Source of the DNA: AP-15 sp963732095 | Lineage (GTDB): Bacteria; Pseudomonadota; Alphaproteobacteria; ATCC43930; CGMCC-115725 | Assembly (NCBI GenBank): GCA_963732095.1 | Contig: CAVSZA010000072.1 | Location: forward strand, 145,613-209,612 | DNA: 64,000 nucleotides | Reading direction: 5' to 3' | Shown: positions 34,551 through 43,394 of the stretch, one piece after another | Layout of the letters: each line of letters starts with the position of its first letter | Position numbering within the stretch: position 1 is the first letter of the stretch | Notes under the pieces: generated by a model | Told to the model about the DNA's origin: nothing | Seen by the model: the letters and a program-made list of their open reading frames with translations, nothing else | Database searches by the model: none | Translations under genes and position numbers: made by a program

Positions 34551-35852
34551 ATGACAATGACTGAAAAAGACCTCCCCTACCTGACTGGCTTTGGCAACGA
34601 GCACGCGACAGAGGCCGTACCGGGTGCGCTCCCCGAGAAGCAGAATGCGCCGCAATGGCCGCCCCTGGGTCTTTATACCGAGCAGATCTCGGGCACGCCG
34701 TTCACCGCGCCGCGCGCCGAGAACCGGCGCTCCTGGCTCTATCGCATCCGGCCTTCGGCGATGCACCCGCCGTTTCACCGGATCGATAACGGTCTCGTCC
34801 GCAGCGCGCCGATCGACGACGCGCCGCCACCGCCCAACCGGCTGCGGTGGAACCCGCTGCCTTTACCGGAGGAACCGGCGGATTTCATCGAGGGGCTCGT
34901 CACGATGGGCGGCAACGGCGATGCGAGCGCGCGGTGCGGGGTTGCGATCCACATCTACTGCGCAACCAAGCCGATGCAGCACCGCGTTTTTTACGACGCC
35001 GATGGCGAGTTGCTGATCGTCCCACAGCTGGGAAGCCTGCGGCTCGCCACCGAGCTCGGCGTCATCGCGGTAAGACCTGGTGAGATCGCGGTCGTTCCGC
35101 GCGGCATCAAATTCCGCGTCGATTTGCCGGATGGGCGAGCACGAGGCTATGTCTGCGAGAATTACGGCGCGCTGTTCCGGCTGCCCGAATTGGGCCCGAT
35201 CGGCGCCAACGGCCTCGCCAATCCGCGCGATTTCCGCGCCCCGGCCGCGGCGTTCGAAGACCTCGACGAGCCCTGCGAGCTGGTCGCCAAATTCGAGGGT
35301 AATTTCTGGGCGACCGAACTCGACCATTCACCGTTCGACGTCGTGGCCTGGCATGGCAACTACGCACCCTATGTCTACGATCTCGCACTCTTCAATACGA
35401 TCGGCACGGTCAGTTTCGACCACCCGGACCCGTCGATTTTTACGGTGCTGACCTCACCGAGCGAGGTGCCCGGCACCGCCAATTGCGATTTCGTGATCTT
35501 TCCGCCGCGCTGGCTGGTCGCCGAGCACACCTTCCGCCCGCCCTGGTTCCACCGCAACTACATGAACGAGTTCATGGGTCTGGTGCACGGCGTCTACGAC
35601 GCCAAGGCCGAGGGCTTCGCCCCGGGCGGCGCCTCGCTGCACAACTGCATGTCCGCCCATGGTCCCGACCATGCCACCTTCGAGAAGGCGGTCGCGGCCG
35701 AACTCGCGCCGCAGAAGATCGAGGACACGCTCGCCTTCATGTTCGAGACGCGTCTCGTGATCCGCCCGACCCGCTTCGCGCTCGAAACCGACGCGCTGCA
35801 GCGCGATTACGACGCCTGCTGGGCCGGTTTCGAAAAGCTATTCACGGGCTAG
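34551..35852 (+). CDS. hmgA: Homogentisate 1,2-dioxygenase
   Basis: 433 residues. Opens the ring of homogentisate to maleylacetoacetate in tyrosine/phenylalanine catabolism. Start YLTGFGNEHATEAVPGALP and the whole length match HmgA. The iron ligands are visible at H334 and E340 (FHRNYMNEFMG) and H370 (MSAHGPDH), one residue off the human numbering (H335, E341, H371). ATG 34,551 or 34,557. The usual partners (fumarylacetoacetase, maleylacetoacetate isomerase) are not adjacent. Confidence 0.96.
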   Translation: MTMTEKDLPYLTGFGNEHATEAVPGALPEKQNAPQWPPLGLYTEQISGTPFTAPRAENRRSWLYRIRPSAMHPPFHRIDNGLVRSAPIDDAPPPPNRLRWNPLPLPEEPADFIEGLVTMGGNGDASARCGVAIHIYCATKPMQHRVFYDADGELLIVPQLGSLRLATELGVIAVRPGEIAVVPRGIKFRVDLPDGRARGYVCENYGALFRLPELGPIGANGLANPRDFRAPAAAFEDLDEPCELVAKFEGNFWATELDHSPFDVVAWHGNYAPYVYDLALFNTIGTVSFDHPDPSIFTVLTSPSEVPGTANCDFVIFPPRWLVAEHTFRPPWFHRNYMNEFMGLVHGVYDAKAEGFAPGGASLHNCMSAHGPDHATFEKAVAAELAPQKIEDTLAFMFETRLVIRPTRFALETDALQRDYDACWAGFEKLFTG

Positions 35853-35858
35853 AGCCCC

Positions 35859-35912
35859 TCCCTCTCCCCGCAAGCGGAGAGAGGGAGGGACCCGCGCAGT
35901 GGGAGGGTAAGG
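35859..35912. repeat. CTCTCC-type palindromic repeat (family B) after hmgA
   Basis: 'ctccctctccccgcaagcgg' pairs with 'agagagggaggg'; sits between the convergent hmgA and NIPSNAP genes and may serve as terminator for both. Confidence 0.6.
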
Positions 35913-35932
35913 GGCAGCAACGACGGGATTCG

Positions 35933-36259
35933 CTATTTCACCGAGGAGAAATTCGTCGGCTGTAGGATGCTATTCTCGACTCTAGCGACGATTGCGCCAT
36001 TTTTCTCGGTCTCGGCGCGCTTGGTGTGCCATTCCGGGTCAGCCTGGAATGCGTTCCATTTCTTTTCGCGGTCGGCGAGCAACTCCCATTGGAGCAAGTA
36101 GTAAAGAGCCTGGTTCGAATCGCCGATCGCCGTGGTCCAGAAGCCGGCCTGCTGGATGCCGTGGCGCTGCCAAATTCCTAAGGTGATCGTGTCGAACCGC
36201 TTCAACAGATCCGGCAGACGGCCCGGCACGCAGTGGTAGATACGCAGTTCGTAGAGCAT
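35933..36259 (-). CDS. NIPSNAP-family protein, copy 1
   Basis: 108 residues, ferredoxin-like dimeric fold: MLYELRIYHCVPGRLPDLLK, RHGIQQAGFWTTAIG, QALYYLLQWELLADREKKWN, ADPEWHTKRAETEKNG. Role in bacteria unknown, often in catabolic operons. About 70% identical to the next gene, 13 bases upstream in transcription; a tandem duplication. Confidence 0.9.
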   Translation of the reverse strand: MLYELRIYHCVPGRLPDLLKRFDTITLGIWQRHGIQQAGFWTTAIGDSNQALYYLLQWELLADREKKWNAFQADPEWHTKRAETEKNGAIVARVENSILQPTNFSSVK

Positions 36260-36272
36260 GTCGTTCCCTCTC

Positions 36273-36599
36273 TTACTTTACCGACGAGAAGCTGGTCGGC
36301 TGCAGTATAGTGTTAGTGATCGAAGCAACGATCTGACCGTTCTTTTCGGTCTCGGCGCGTCCGGAGATCCATTCCGGATCGGCCTGAAACCCGGCAAATC
36401 TCTTCGCCCGATCATCGAGCAACTCCCATTTGAGCATGTAGTAGAGATCCTGGTTCGACGGGCCGATCGCCACGGTCCAGAAACCGGCCTGTTGGATGCC
36501 GTGCTTTTTCCAGAGCGGCAAGGTGAGCGTGTCGAACCGCTTGATCAGGTCAGGCAAACGCCCGGGAACGCAGTGGTAGACGCGAAGTTCGTAGAGCAT
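36273..36599 (-). CDS. NIPSNAP-family protein, copy 2
   Basis: 108 residues: MLYELRVYHCVPGRLPDLIK, KKHGIQQAGFWTVAIGPSN, DLYYMLKWELLDDRAKRFA, ILQPTSFSSVK. Same length and ends as copy 1. Follows the amidase genes on the minus strand (34 bases), so it is probably the third gene of a four-gene operon: amidase, amidase, NIPSNAP, NIPSNAP. Confidence 0.9.
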   Translation of the reverse strand: MLYELRVYHCVPGRLPDLIKRFDTLTLPLWKKHGIQQAGFWTVAIGPSNQDLYYMLKWELLDDRAKRFAGFQADPEWISGRAETEKNGQIVASITNTILQPTSFSSVK

Positions 36600-36633
36600 G
36601 TCGTTCCTCTCCTTCAGTGGTGGTCAGAAAAGA

Positions 36634-37905
36634 TCAGTGCAGCCGGGCTTCGACCCACGCCGCCGCGTCGAGCAACGCTTCGTCGCGGAAGCGCGGGCCG
36701 ACTAGCTGGATGCCCAGCGGCAAACCGCTGCGGCCGTTCCCCGCCGGCAAGGTCACGCAGGGCGTCCATGCCAACGTCCAGATCGCGTTGAAACGAGCGT
36801 CGCCGGTCGAGCCGTGACCTTTGGGGGCCTCGCCAGTGGCGCTCGGAGCGAGCAGCACGTCAACCTCGGTGAACACATCGTCGAGGTTGCGGCGAAATGC
36901 CTCCGCCGTCTCGATCGCCTCGATATAGGCGGCGAGCGGCAGGGCGCGGCCGGGTGCGAGCAGGCCGTCGCGCAGAGCCGGACTCACCTTCTCGCCGTGC
37001 ATTTCATACTCGTAGGCGTAATTGCGCGCCGCTTCGAACTCGAAGATGCGGCGATGGTGATCGAGGATCTCCGCGGGGGTCAGCGCGATTTCTCGCACCT
37101 TGGCACCGGCGGCGGCCAGCACTTCGGCGGTTCGCTGCAGCAGCGCATGGGTATCCCGGTCGGCATGCTCCCAGGCAGGGGTGCGGCAAAAACCGATGCG
37201 CGGGGCAGCGGACCGGCGGTCGACCCGGTGCGGCTCCTGTGCCAGCAGCACGCCACGGAGCAATGCGACGTCCTCGAGGCTGCGGCAAATGATCCCCAGC
37301 GTGTCGAGATTGTGGCACTGCATCTTGACGCCGACCCGGCTGAACTCGCCGAAGCTCGGCTTGTAGCCGATGACGCCGCAGAACGCCGCCGGGCGGATCA
37401 CCGACCCGCCGGTCTGGGTGCCGAGCGCCAGCGGCACCTGAAAATCGGCAACGGCCGCGGCCGAACCGCTCGACGAGCCGCCGGGGGTGTGCTCGGCGTT
37501 GTGTGGGTGCACGGTCGGTCCCGGGTGGCGGTTGGCGAACTCGGTCGTCACCGTCTTCCCGAGGATGACGCCCGAGGCTGCGCGGATCAGCGCGACGCAG
37601 GCCGCGTCGGCAAAGGGCCGGTGGCGGGGGTAGATCGGGGAGCCGTGCCCGGTCGGCATGTCGACCGTGTCGATGATGTCCTTGATCCCGACCGGAACGC
37701 CGGCGAGCCGGCCCTTGCGTCCGGCGCGGTCGACCGCCCGGGCTTGCGCGATCGCTTGCTCCGGTTCGAGCCACGCCCAGGCCTTGATCTCGGCGCCGGC
37801 GCGGGCCTGCTCCAGGCAGGCGCGGGTCAATGCCTCGGCAGTCAGTGTGCCGGCCGTCAGCTTGGCGACCGCCTCGGTGGCGGTCAGATGCTCGGGGCCG
37901 TTCAT
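36634..37905 (-). CDS. Amidase-signature hydrolase, copy 2
   Basis: 423 residues. Ser-cisSer-Lys triad of the amidase signature family: Lys in PVGIKDIIDT, the Gly/Ser-rich loop PGGSSSGSAAAVADF, and Ser in LGTQTGGSVIRPAAF. ATG 37,905 overlaps the stop of the upstream amidase (ATGA). Homologous to that gene over the whole length. Hydrolyses an amide, perhaps in xenobiotic or nitrogen compound breakdown; GatA (needs GatB/C) is less likely. Confidence 0.92.
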   Translation of the reverse strand: MNGPEHLTATEAVAKLTAGTLTAEALTRACLEQARAGAEIKAWAWLEPEQAIAQARAVDRAGRKGRLAGVPVGIKDIIDTVDMPTGHGSPIYPRHRPFADAACVALIRAASGVILGKTVTTEFANRHPGPTVHPHNAEHTPGGSSSGSAAAVADFQVPLALGTQTGGSVIRPAAFCGVIGYKPSFGEFSRVGVKMQCHNLDTLGIICRSLEDVALLRGVLLAQEPHRVDRRSAAPRIGFCRTPAWEHADRDTHALLQRTAEVLAAAGAKVREIALTPAEILDHHRRIFEFEAARNYAYEYEMHGEKVSPALRDGLLAPGRALPLAAYIEAIETAEAFRRNLDDVFTEVDVLLAPSATGEAPKGHGSTGDARFNAIWTLAWTPCVTLPAGNGRSGLPLGIQLVGPRFRDEALLDAAAWVEARLH

Positions 37906-39203
37906 CGGCGTTCTCCCTCGCCGAGCCGCTGTTCGACCCAGAGCGCGACTTGGAGTAGAGGCTCGTCCGCGTGCCGGCGAGCGACCACCTGAACGCCGAC
38001 CGGAAGTCCATCGGGACCGCTTCCGGCAGGCAACGTCAGGCACGGCATATAAAACTGCGTCCAAAGAGAGTTGAAAACTGCGGAGCCGGTATCGGCGAGC
38101 CCGCGCGGGGCCTGGCCAGGCGCCGGCAGGGTCAGGATCGCATCGAAGCCGGAGGCCCAGTTTTGCGCGGCCCTTCGCGCCTTCTCGGCGCCGCGGCAGG
38201 CCGCCCGGAAGGCGTCGAGCGTCAACTCGCGGCCGAGAGCGATTTTTTCGTTACGCAGCTCCGGGCTCAGCAGGGCCTCGTGCCGATAAAGTTCGGGCAT
38301 GTGGTTGCGCAAGCCTTCGAACGACCCGAGGACCCTCTGCCACTCGTCCGCTTGCGCGCATTCCGCCGGCAGCTCGGTCTCGCCGACGGCGGCGCCAGCA
38401 GCGGCAAGCCGTTCGGCCGCGCTCTCGAGCACGGCCCTGCCTTCCGGCTGCGCGTCGCCCCAGTGCGGGCCCCGGCATAGGCCGAGCCGTGGTGCGGTCT
38501 GCGGGATCGCCGGAGCCGTATAGGGGATCGCCATGATCGCGGCGCGGAACAGCGCAATGTCGCCGACCGAGCGCGCCATGATGCCGACCGTATCGAGGGT
38601 CTCGGTGTTGATCCGCATGCCGGCCGGCGGAAACAGCCCGAAACTCGGCTTGAACCCGACGACCCCGCAATAGGCGGCCGGCCGGATCACCGAGCCGCCG
38701 GTCTGCGTGCCGATGGCGAGCGGCACCATGAAGTCGGCAACCGCCGCCGCCGAGCCGCTCGACGAACCTCCCGGGGTAAAATCGGCGTCGTGCGGGTTCG
38801 TCGTCGGGCCGGGATGACGATTGGCGAATTCGGTCGTGACCGTCTTGCCGAGCAGCACGCCGCCGGCCGCGCGCGGCAATGCCGCGGCGCTGGCGTCGCT
38901 CCCGGGTCGGCAGCCGACATAAATCGGCGAGCCGTAAGTCGTCGGCATGTCGACGGTATCGAAAATATCCTTTATGCCGAACGGCACGCCCCTGAGCAGC
39001 GTATTTTGCCGTGCCTTGTCAGCCTCGCGCGCCTTGGCCAACGCCGCTTCCGCGGCGAGGTGGCTCCACGCGCGCACCACCGGCTCGCGTTCGGCGATCC
39101 GCCCGAGGCAGCTGCTGACGACAGCCTCGGCCGTCAACTCGCCGCCTTCGATGAGGCGAACCAAGCTGATGGCGGAAAGACGATGTGGCTCGACTTTCGG
39201 CAT
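37902..39203 (-). CDS. Amidase-signature hydrolase, copy 1
   Basis: 433 residues. PFGIKDIFDTVDMPTTYGSP with the catalytic Lys, TPGGSSSGSAAAVADFM, and IGTQTGGSVIRPAAYCGVVG. A tandem paralog of the following amidase; motif regions are nearly identical, while the C-terminal substrate region differs more, suggesting split specificities. First gene of the four-gene minus-strand operon. Divergent from the GT9 gene. Confidence 0.92.
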   Translation of the reverse strand: MPKVEPHRLSAISLVRLIEGGELTAEAVVSSCLGRIAEREPVVRAWSHLAAEAALAKAREADKARQNTLLRGVPFGIKDIFDTVDMPTTYGSPIYVGCRPGSDASAAALPRAAGGVLLGKTVTTEFANRHPGPTTNPHDADFTPGGSSSGSAAAVADFMVPLAIGTQTGGSVIRPAAYCGVVGFKPSFGLFPPAGMRINTETLDTVGIMARSVGDIALFRAAIMAIPYTAPAIPQTAPRLGLCRGPHWGDAQPEGRAVLESAAERLAAAGAAVGETELPAECAQADEWQRVLGSFEGLRNHMPELYRHEALLSPELRNEKIALGRELTLDAFRAACRGAEKARRAAQNWASGFDAILTLPAPGQAPRGLADTGSAVFNSLWTQFYMPCLTLPAGSGPDGLPVGVQVVARRHADEPLLQVALWVEQRLGEGERR

Positions 39204-39332
39204 AAAGGCACCCCGCCCGGCAGTGGTTCGGGTATTTAGCCACAGTGGGACCTCAAGCGCATGCGAGAATTGCGGCGCGCCATTTGCCCGCTCCGCAGAG
39301 ATCGGCCATAACTGCGTCCGCCGGTCGCAATC

Positions 39333-40973
39333 ATGTCACAAGCCGCAAGCCCTCCCGACTTCACGGTGCCGCCGCTGCGGGCAGGCAATTATTCAGCCGA
39401 AATCGTCGCCGGTCCGCGGGGGCCTGTCGCGGTCTACCAATTCGCATTCGAGCGGCGGGGCGGCCGACGGCTGCTGGTCTTGAAGCTCGACCATTACGGC
39501 GACTTCCTGATCGGGTTGCCCGCGCTGAAAAGGCTGCGCCGAGCCTTCCCGACGGATCACATCACCCTGGTTTGCGGGTCGTGGAACCTCGAGCTCGCGC
39601 GGCGGCTCGGCACAGCGGACGAGGTCCGAACCTACGATTTCTTCCCCGAAAACGGAGCCTTGTGGACCGGGCAGCCTTTCGAAGGCTTAGAGCGATTCCG
39701 AGAAGTCTGCTACGGAGCCTTTGACATTGCGATCGACCTGCGGGTGGATGAGGACACCCGTTTCCTGCTCGAACATGTCGAGGCGGCGACCCGATGCGGG
39801 ATCGGCCTGCGAGCGCGTTACCCGTTTCTGGACATCGTGCTGCCGGCGCAATTCGAGCGGCGCGAGAGTGACGGCCGATGGATCTCGATCGAGCCCGACC
39901 GCTTCGAATCATGCATGCCAAGACGGACGCCGTTCTTCCACGAGAACGATTTTTCGGTCACCAACAGGCATCTCGTTTTCGGGCCATACATCTTGCTGCC
40001 GCGAGGCAGATTGCGAGCGCATTTTGGACTGCGCCTGGTGACGGCGTTGCCGCGCCTTTCGAGGGTCACGCTCGTGATCGACGTGACCCGGAACGCGGGT
40101 TCCCAGACAGTCGCGACCAGGCGGGTCTCGTGGTCGCATCGCGGAGAGCCGTGCGGCGCGGCACTCGAATTCACCAATGATGACCCCGGCGCCCTCTACG
40201 AATTCCGTATTCACGCGCGGGGCCGCCCCATTCGCTCTCGCCTACGGTTTTTCGGGGTCCGGATCGAGCTGATCGGCGGGTCGACGGCGCGGTTCAAACG
40301 CTCGGAGCTGCACATCGGCGAACAACTCTCGTTGCTCGCCGATTTGATCGAACAGCGAACCCGCAACCTCTATCCCCGCGATCTATTCGACAGGACGCCC
40401 GCCGGATCTAAGAACACGATACGGGACGCTTCGGCCAAGCAGGTCGTCATTTCGCCGGTCAGCAATTCGGAGTTGCGCGACTGGGGCACAGCGAATTACG
40501 CGCGATTGATCGCGCTCCTACTCGACAGGACGGATTGCCGTATCGTTCTCGTCGGCTCCGGCGCGCAACATCGCCAACTCGACCGGATCCTGGAGGAGAA
40601 TGGACGGGACCCCCGCATCACCAATTTTGCCGGCGCCAGCGACTGGTTCGGAACCGCGGAAATCGTCCGGTCGGCGGATCTGGTGATTGCCAATAATTCC
40701 GGGGTCGCCCACCTCGCAGCGGCTTACGGCACGCCGACCCTCGCGATCTACTCCGGCAGCCACCAGCCGCAGGAATGGGGACCGCGCGGCGATGGTGTCC
40801 GCGCGGTCATGGCGCTGGTGCCGTGCTCACCCTGCGGGTACGACAAACTCGAGGAATGCCCGAACGATCATTTGTGCATGAAGCAGATCGTGCCGGAAAC
40901 TGTCGCCGATCAGGCAATGGCCATGCTGGCTGGTGATACTCGACGACGCTCCTCCTGCAGTGTTTCGGCTTGA
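39333..40973 (+). CDS. GT9-family glycosyltransferase with a beta-rich insertion
   Basis: 546 residues, longer than usual heptosyltransferases (~350). GT-B N-domain: LLVLKLDHYGDFLIGLPALK, HITLVCGSWNLELA. Residues ~210-315 are a beta-rich insert (FGPYILLPRGRLRAHFG ... LYEFRIHARGRPI ... RLRFFGVRIELIGG) resembling jelly-roll carbohydrate-binding modules. C-domain: VISPVSNSELRDWGTANYAR, nucleotide-sugar site IANNSGVAHLAAAYGTPTLA, then a Cys cluster CSPCGYDKLEECPNDHLC. Transfers a sugar in cell-surface glycan synthesis. Confidence 0.85.
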   Translation: MSQAASPPDFTVPPLRAGNYSAEIVAGPRGPVAVYQFAFERRGGRRLLVLKLDHYGDFLIGLPALKRLRRAFPTDHITLVCGSWNLELARRLGTADEVRTYDFFPENGALWTGQPFEGLERFREVCYGAFDIAIDLRVDEDTRFLLEHVEAATRCGIGLRARYPFLDIVLPAQFERRESDGRWISIEPDRFESCMPRRTPFFHENDFSVTNRHLVFGPYILLPRGRLRAHFGLRLVTALPRLSRVTLVIDVTRNAGSQTVATRRVSWSHRGEPCGAALEFTNDDPGALYEFRIHARGRPIRSRLRFFGVRIELIGGSTARFKRSELHIGEQLSLLADLIEQRTRNLYPRDLFDRTPAGSKNTIRDASAKQVVISPVSNSELRDWGTANYARLIALLLDRTDCRIVLVGSGAQHRQLDRILEENGRDPRITNFAGASDWFGTAEIVRSADLVIANNSGVAHLAAAYGTPTLAIYSGSHQPQEWGPRGDGVRAVMALVPCSPCGYDKLEECPNDHLCMKQIVPETVADQAMAMLAGDTRRRSSCSVSA

Positions 40974-41038
40974 TTTTGTGCAGGGCACATTCGCACGATG
41001 ATCCGCAATTGTAGCCTCACGTCGAGCGGAATGCGGGG

Positions 41039-42127
41039 ATGAGCCACAATCAGCTCCTTTCGCGCGAGGACGTGATCAACGCCTACAAGTTTATCCTCGG
41101 ACGTGCGCCGGAGAGCGAGCAAGTGATCGACGGACACCGTGCGTACCGGTCTGTCGACGAGCTGCGTCTCGCGTTCCTGATGTCGAGCGAATTTCGGAGG
41201 CGATTTCAGTACTTGGTGGGCTCGATGCCTAGCAGACGCAGGCGCAAATCGGGCTCACAGTTTCGCAGGCTATTTCGCCGTCTGGCGGGCTCGACGGCCG
41301 ACGCCGGGAGGCTTCCCGAGATCCCAAACCACCAGGATTCGCAAAACCCGCCGTCCGCCGCGGCGATGCATCCAGAACTGGAGAAGCTCCAAGGTTTGCA
41401 AACGGCCGCAGTGGACGAGAATCCCGGGATAGAAGCAGGTCGCAATATTGGCGCTGGTTATCTCAGGGGAACCGGGTTGGAATATGGAAACCTCGTGCCC
41501 TTCATCGAGCAAGATCCGGATTGGATCGCTGCCATGGCTGCGGCCCGTGGGAGAAGCATAGTCGCGCCCCACCGTCTTATGAACCTTTTTTTGATCATCA
41601 AGTACTCCGAGATGTCAGGAAACATCATAGAATTCGGGGCTTACACTGGTGGCTCCTCGATCTTTATGGCCGCCCTGAGCAAGCGCCTCGGCAAGCCTTC
41701 CAAGGTGTTCGCCCTCGACACCTTCACGGGCATGCCGGATTCTGATCCGTTGCTGGACATGCACGGGGCTGGTGACTTCCCCGCAAACTTCGACGAGCTG
41801 CAGCTGCTGAAGACGCAGCTACAGCTCGACAACCTGGTCTTGATCAAGGGGCTGTTCGAGAATGGAGTTCGACAGATCCCGGCCGAAGAGCGACGGTTCT
41901 GCCTTTCACATGTCGATTGCGACATTTATACGTCCGTCAGATTTTCTATCGCTTTTACTAAGGAGCACGCCGTCCCGGGAGCTTACATTATCTTCGATGA
42001 CCCGCTCACCAGTAACTGCCTGGGCGCGCTCAAGCCTGTGGAACAGGATTTGGTCCAGAAAGAAGGGCTCTTTGCCGAGCAGGTTTATCCTCACCTTGTC
42101 TATCGGTTCCCTCCGCTGGGACGCTAG
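41039..42127 (+). CDS. TylF-type O-methyltransferase with N-terminal DUF4214-like domain
   Basis: 362 residues. Residues ~1-60 (VINAYKFILGRAPESEQVID, SVDELRLAFLMSSEFRRRF) resemble the DUF4214-like module of surface-glycan enzymes; a basic linker follows; residues ~135-355 form the TylF/macrocin O-methyltransferase domain: IIEFGAYTGGSSIFMAALSK (SAM site), VFALDTFTGMPDSDP, SHVDCDIYTSVRFSI with metal-binding Asp, IIFDDPL. Probably methylates a sugar of the glycan made with the GT9 enzyme, 65 bases upstream. Confidence 0.85.
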   Translation: MSHNQLLSREDVINAYKFILGRAPESEQVIDGHRAYRSVDELRLAFLMSSEFRRRFQYLVGSMPSRRRRKSGSQFRRLFRRLAGSTADAGRLPEIPNHQDSQNPPSAAAMHPELEKLQGLQTAAVDENPGIEAGRNIGAGYLRGTGLEYGNLVPFIEQDPDWIAAMAAARGRSIVAPHRLMNLFLIIKYSEMSGNIIEFGAYTGGSSIFMAALSKRLGKPSKVFALDTFTGMPDSDPLLDMHGAGDFPANFDELQLLKTQLQLDNLVLIKGLFENGVRQIPAEERRFCLSHVDCDIYTSVRFSIAFTKEHAVPGAYIIFDDPLTSNCLGALKPVEQDLVQKEGLFAEQVYPHLVYRFPPLGR

Positions 42128-42237
42128 ATCTACAATGCCCTCCGGCAAACGTAGCGCGGCGATCAAAAACCTGGGAATTACGACCGCGCCGCGGCAGAGT
42201 TGAAGAGAGCCAAACGCCAACTTTGGAGGAGCCGAAT

Positions 42238-43293
42238 ATGCCGCAATCCGCGATACCCCCGGGACGTCATGCGCCGGTTCGGCCGGAGTGGTTGAACAAG
42301 CGCCGGGAGGAGATCATCGAGCCTGATCTGCCGATTGTCGATCCGCACCATCATTTGTGGGACCGGCCGGGCAACCGCTATCTGTTCCACGATCTGCTCG
42401 AAGATGTCGGCAGCGGGCACAACATCGTTGCAACCTGCTTCGAGGAATGCCGGGAGATGTACCGGGCCGACGGGCCGCAGGAGCAGAAATCGCTCGGCGA
42501 GACCGAGTTCGTCAACGGCGTCGCGGCGATGAGCGCATCGGGCAAATATGGGCCGGCGCGGTGCTGCGGCGGCATCATCGGCAATGTCGATCTGCGCATC
42601 GGCAGTCGGGCCAAGGGCATCCTCGAACAGCACATCGCCGTCTCGGGGGGCCGGTTCAAAGGCATCCGCAACGGTGCGACCTGGCACGAGGATCCGAGCC
42701 TTTCGATTTATTGCTCCGGCGCCCCTGAGGGCCTCTACCGCGACCGTAATTTCCGCGAAGGGTTTGCCGGGCTCGCCTCGCTCGGGCTCGCCTTCGACGC
42801 GTGGCTGTTCCATACGCAGCTGAGCGACGTCGCGGATCTGGCGCGCGCCTTCCCGCAGGCGACGATCGTGCTCAACCATGTCGGCGGCGCGCTCGCGATC
42901 GGCCCCTACGCAGGCAAGCGCGAGGAGGCCTTTGCGGAATGGCGCGACGGCGTCCGCCAGGTCGCCAGCTTCCCCAATACTTACGTGAAGCTCGGCGGGC
43001 TCGGCATGAAATTGACCGGCTTCACCTTTTTCGAGAACGACATGCCGCCCTCCTCGGAGGAATTGGAGAAGGCGTGGCGTCCCTACATCGAGACCTGCAT
43101 CAATGCCTTCGGCCCGCAGCGCTCGATGTTCGAGAGCAATTTTCCGGTCGATAAGGGCATGTGCAGCTACCCGGTGATGTGGAACGCCTTCAAGCGGATA
43201 GCCGCCGGCTGCTCCGCCGACGAAAAGACCGCGCTGTTCAGCGGCGCCGCGAAAAAGGCCTACCGGCTGGGGGGTGAGGGGGCTTTGCGGTGA
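42238..43293 (+). CDS. Amidohydrolase-2 family metal hydrolase
   Basis: 351 residues. Metal motif IVDPHHHLWDRPGNRYLF at the N-terminus, His in WLFHTQL and LNHVGG, and C-terminal Asp region FESNFPVDKG. PF04909 includes 2-pyrone-4,6-dicarboxylate lactonase, gamma-resorcylate decarboxylase and related ring-acid enzymes. GGAGGA before ATG 42,238. Followed by thiolase-like and DUF35 genes, so it likely takes part in a ring-cleavage to CoA-thioester pathway. Confidence 0.9.
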   Translation: MPQSAIPPGRHAPVRPEWLNKRREEIIEPDLPIVDPHHHLWDRPGNRYLFHDLLEDVGSGHNIVATCFEECREMYRADGPQEQKSLGETEFVNGVAAMSASGKYGPARCCGGIIGNVDLRIGSRAKGILEQHIAVSGGRFKGIRNGATWHEDPSLSIYCSGAPEGLYRDRNFREGFAGLASLGLAFDAWLFHTQLSDVADLARAFPQATIVLNHVGGALAIGPYAGKREEAFAEWRDGVRQVASFPNTYVKLGGLGMKLTGFTFFENDMPPSSEELEKAWRPYIETCINAFGPQRSMFESNFPVDKGMCSYPVMWNAFKRIAAGCSADEKTALFSGAAKKAYRLGGEGALR

Positions 43294-43303
43294 GGCATTT
43301 TTA

Positions 43304-43366
43304 ACCCCTCTCCCGCACCGCGGGAGAGGGTGCCGAGCGGAGCGAGGCGGGTGAGGGCTCGCGCCG
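43304..43366. repeat. CTCTCCC-type palindromic repeat (family B)
   Basis: 'cccctctcccgcaccgcggg' with the complementary 'gggagagg' inside, followed by 'gccgagcggagcgaggcggg'. Lies between the amidohydrolase and thiolase-like genes; same family as four other sites in the left part. Confidence 0.65.
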
Positions 43367-43394
43367 ACAGTGTCTGGAATTAAGGAGAACGACG

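Noticed and set aside
36814..37992. 392-codon plus-strand frame
   Set aside because: Shadow of the amidase gene.
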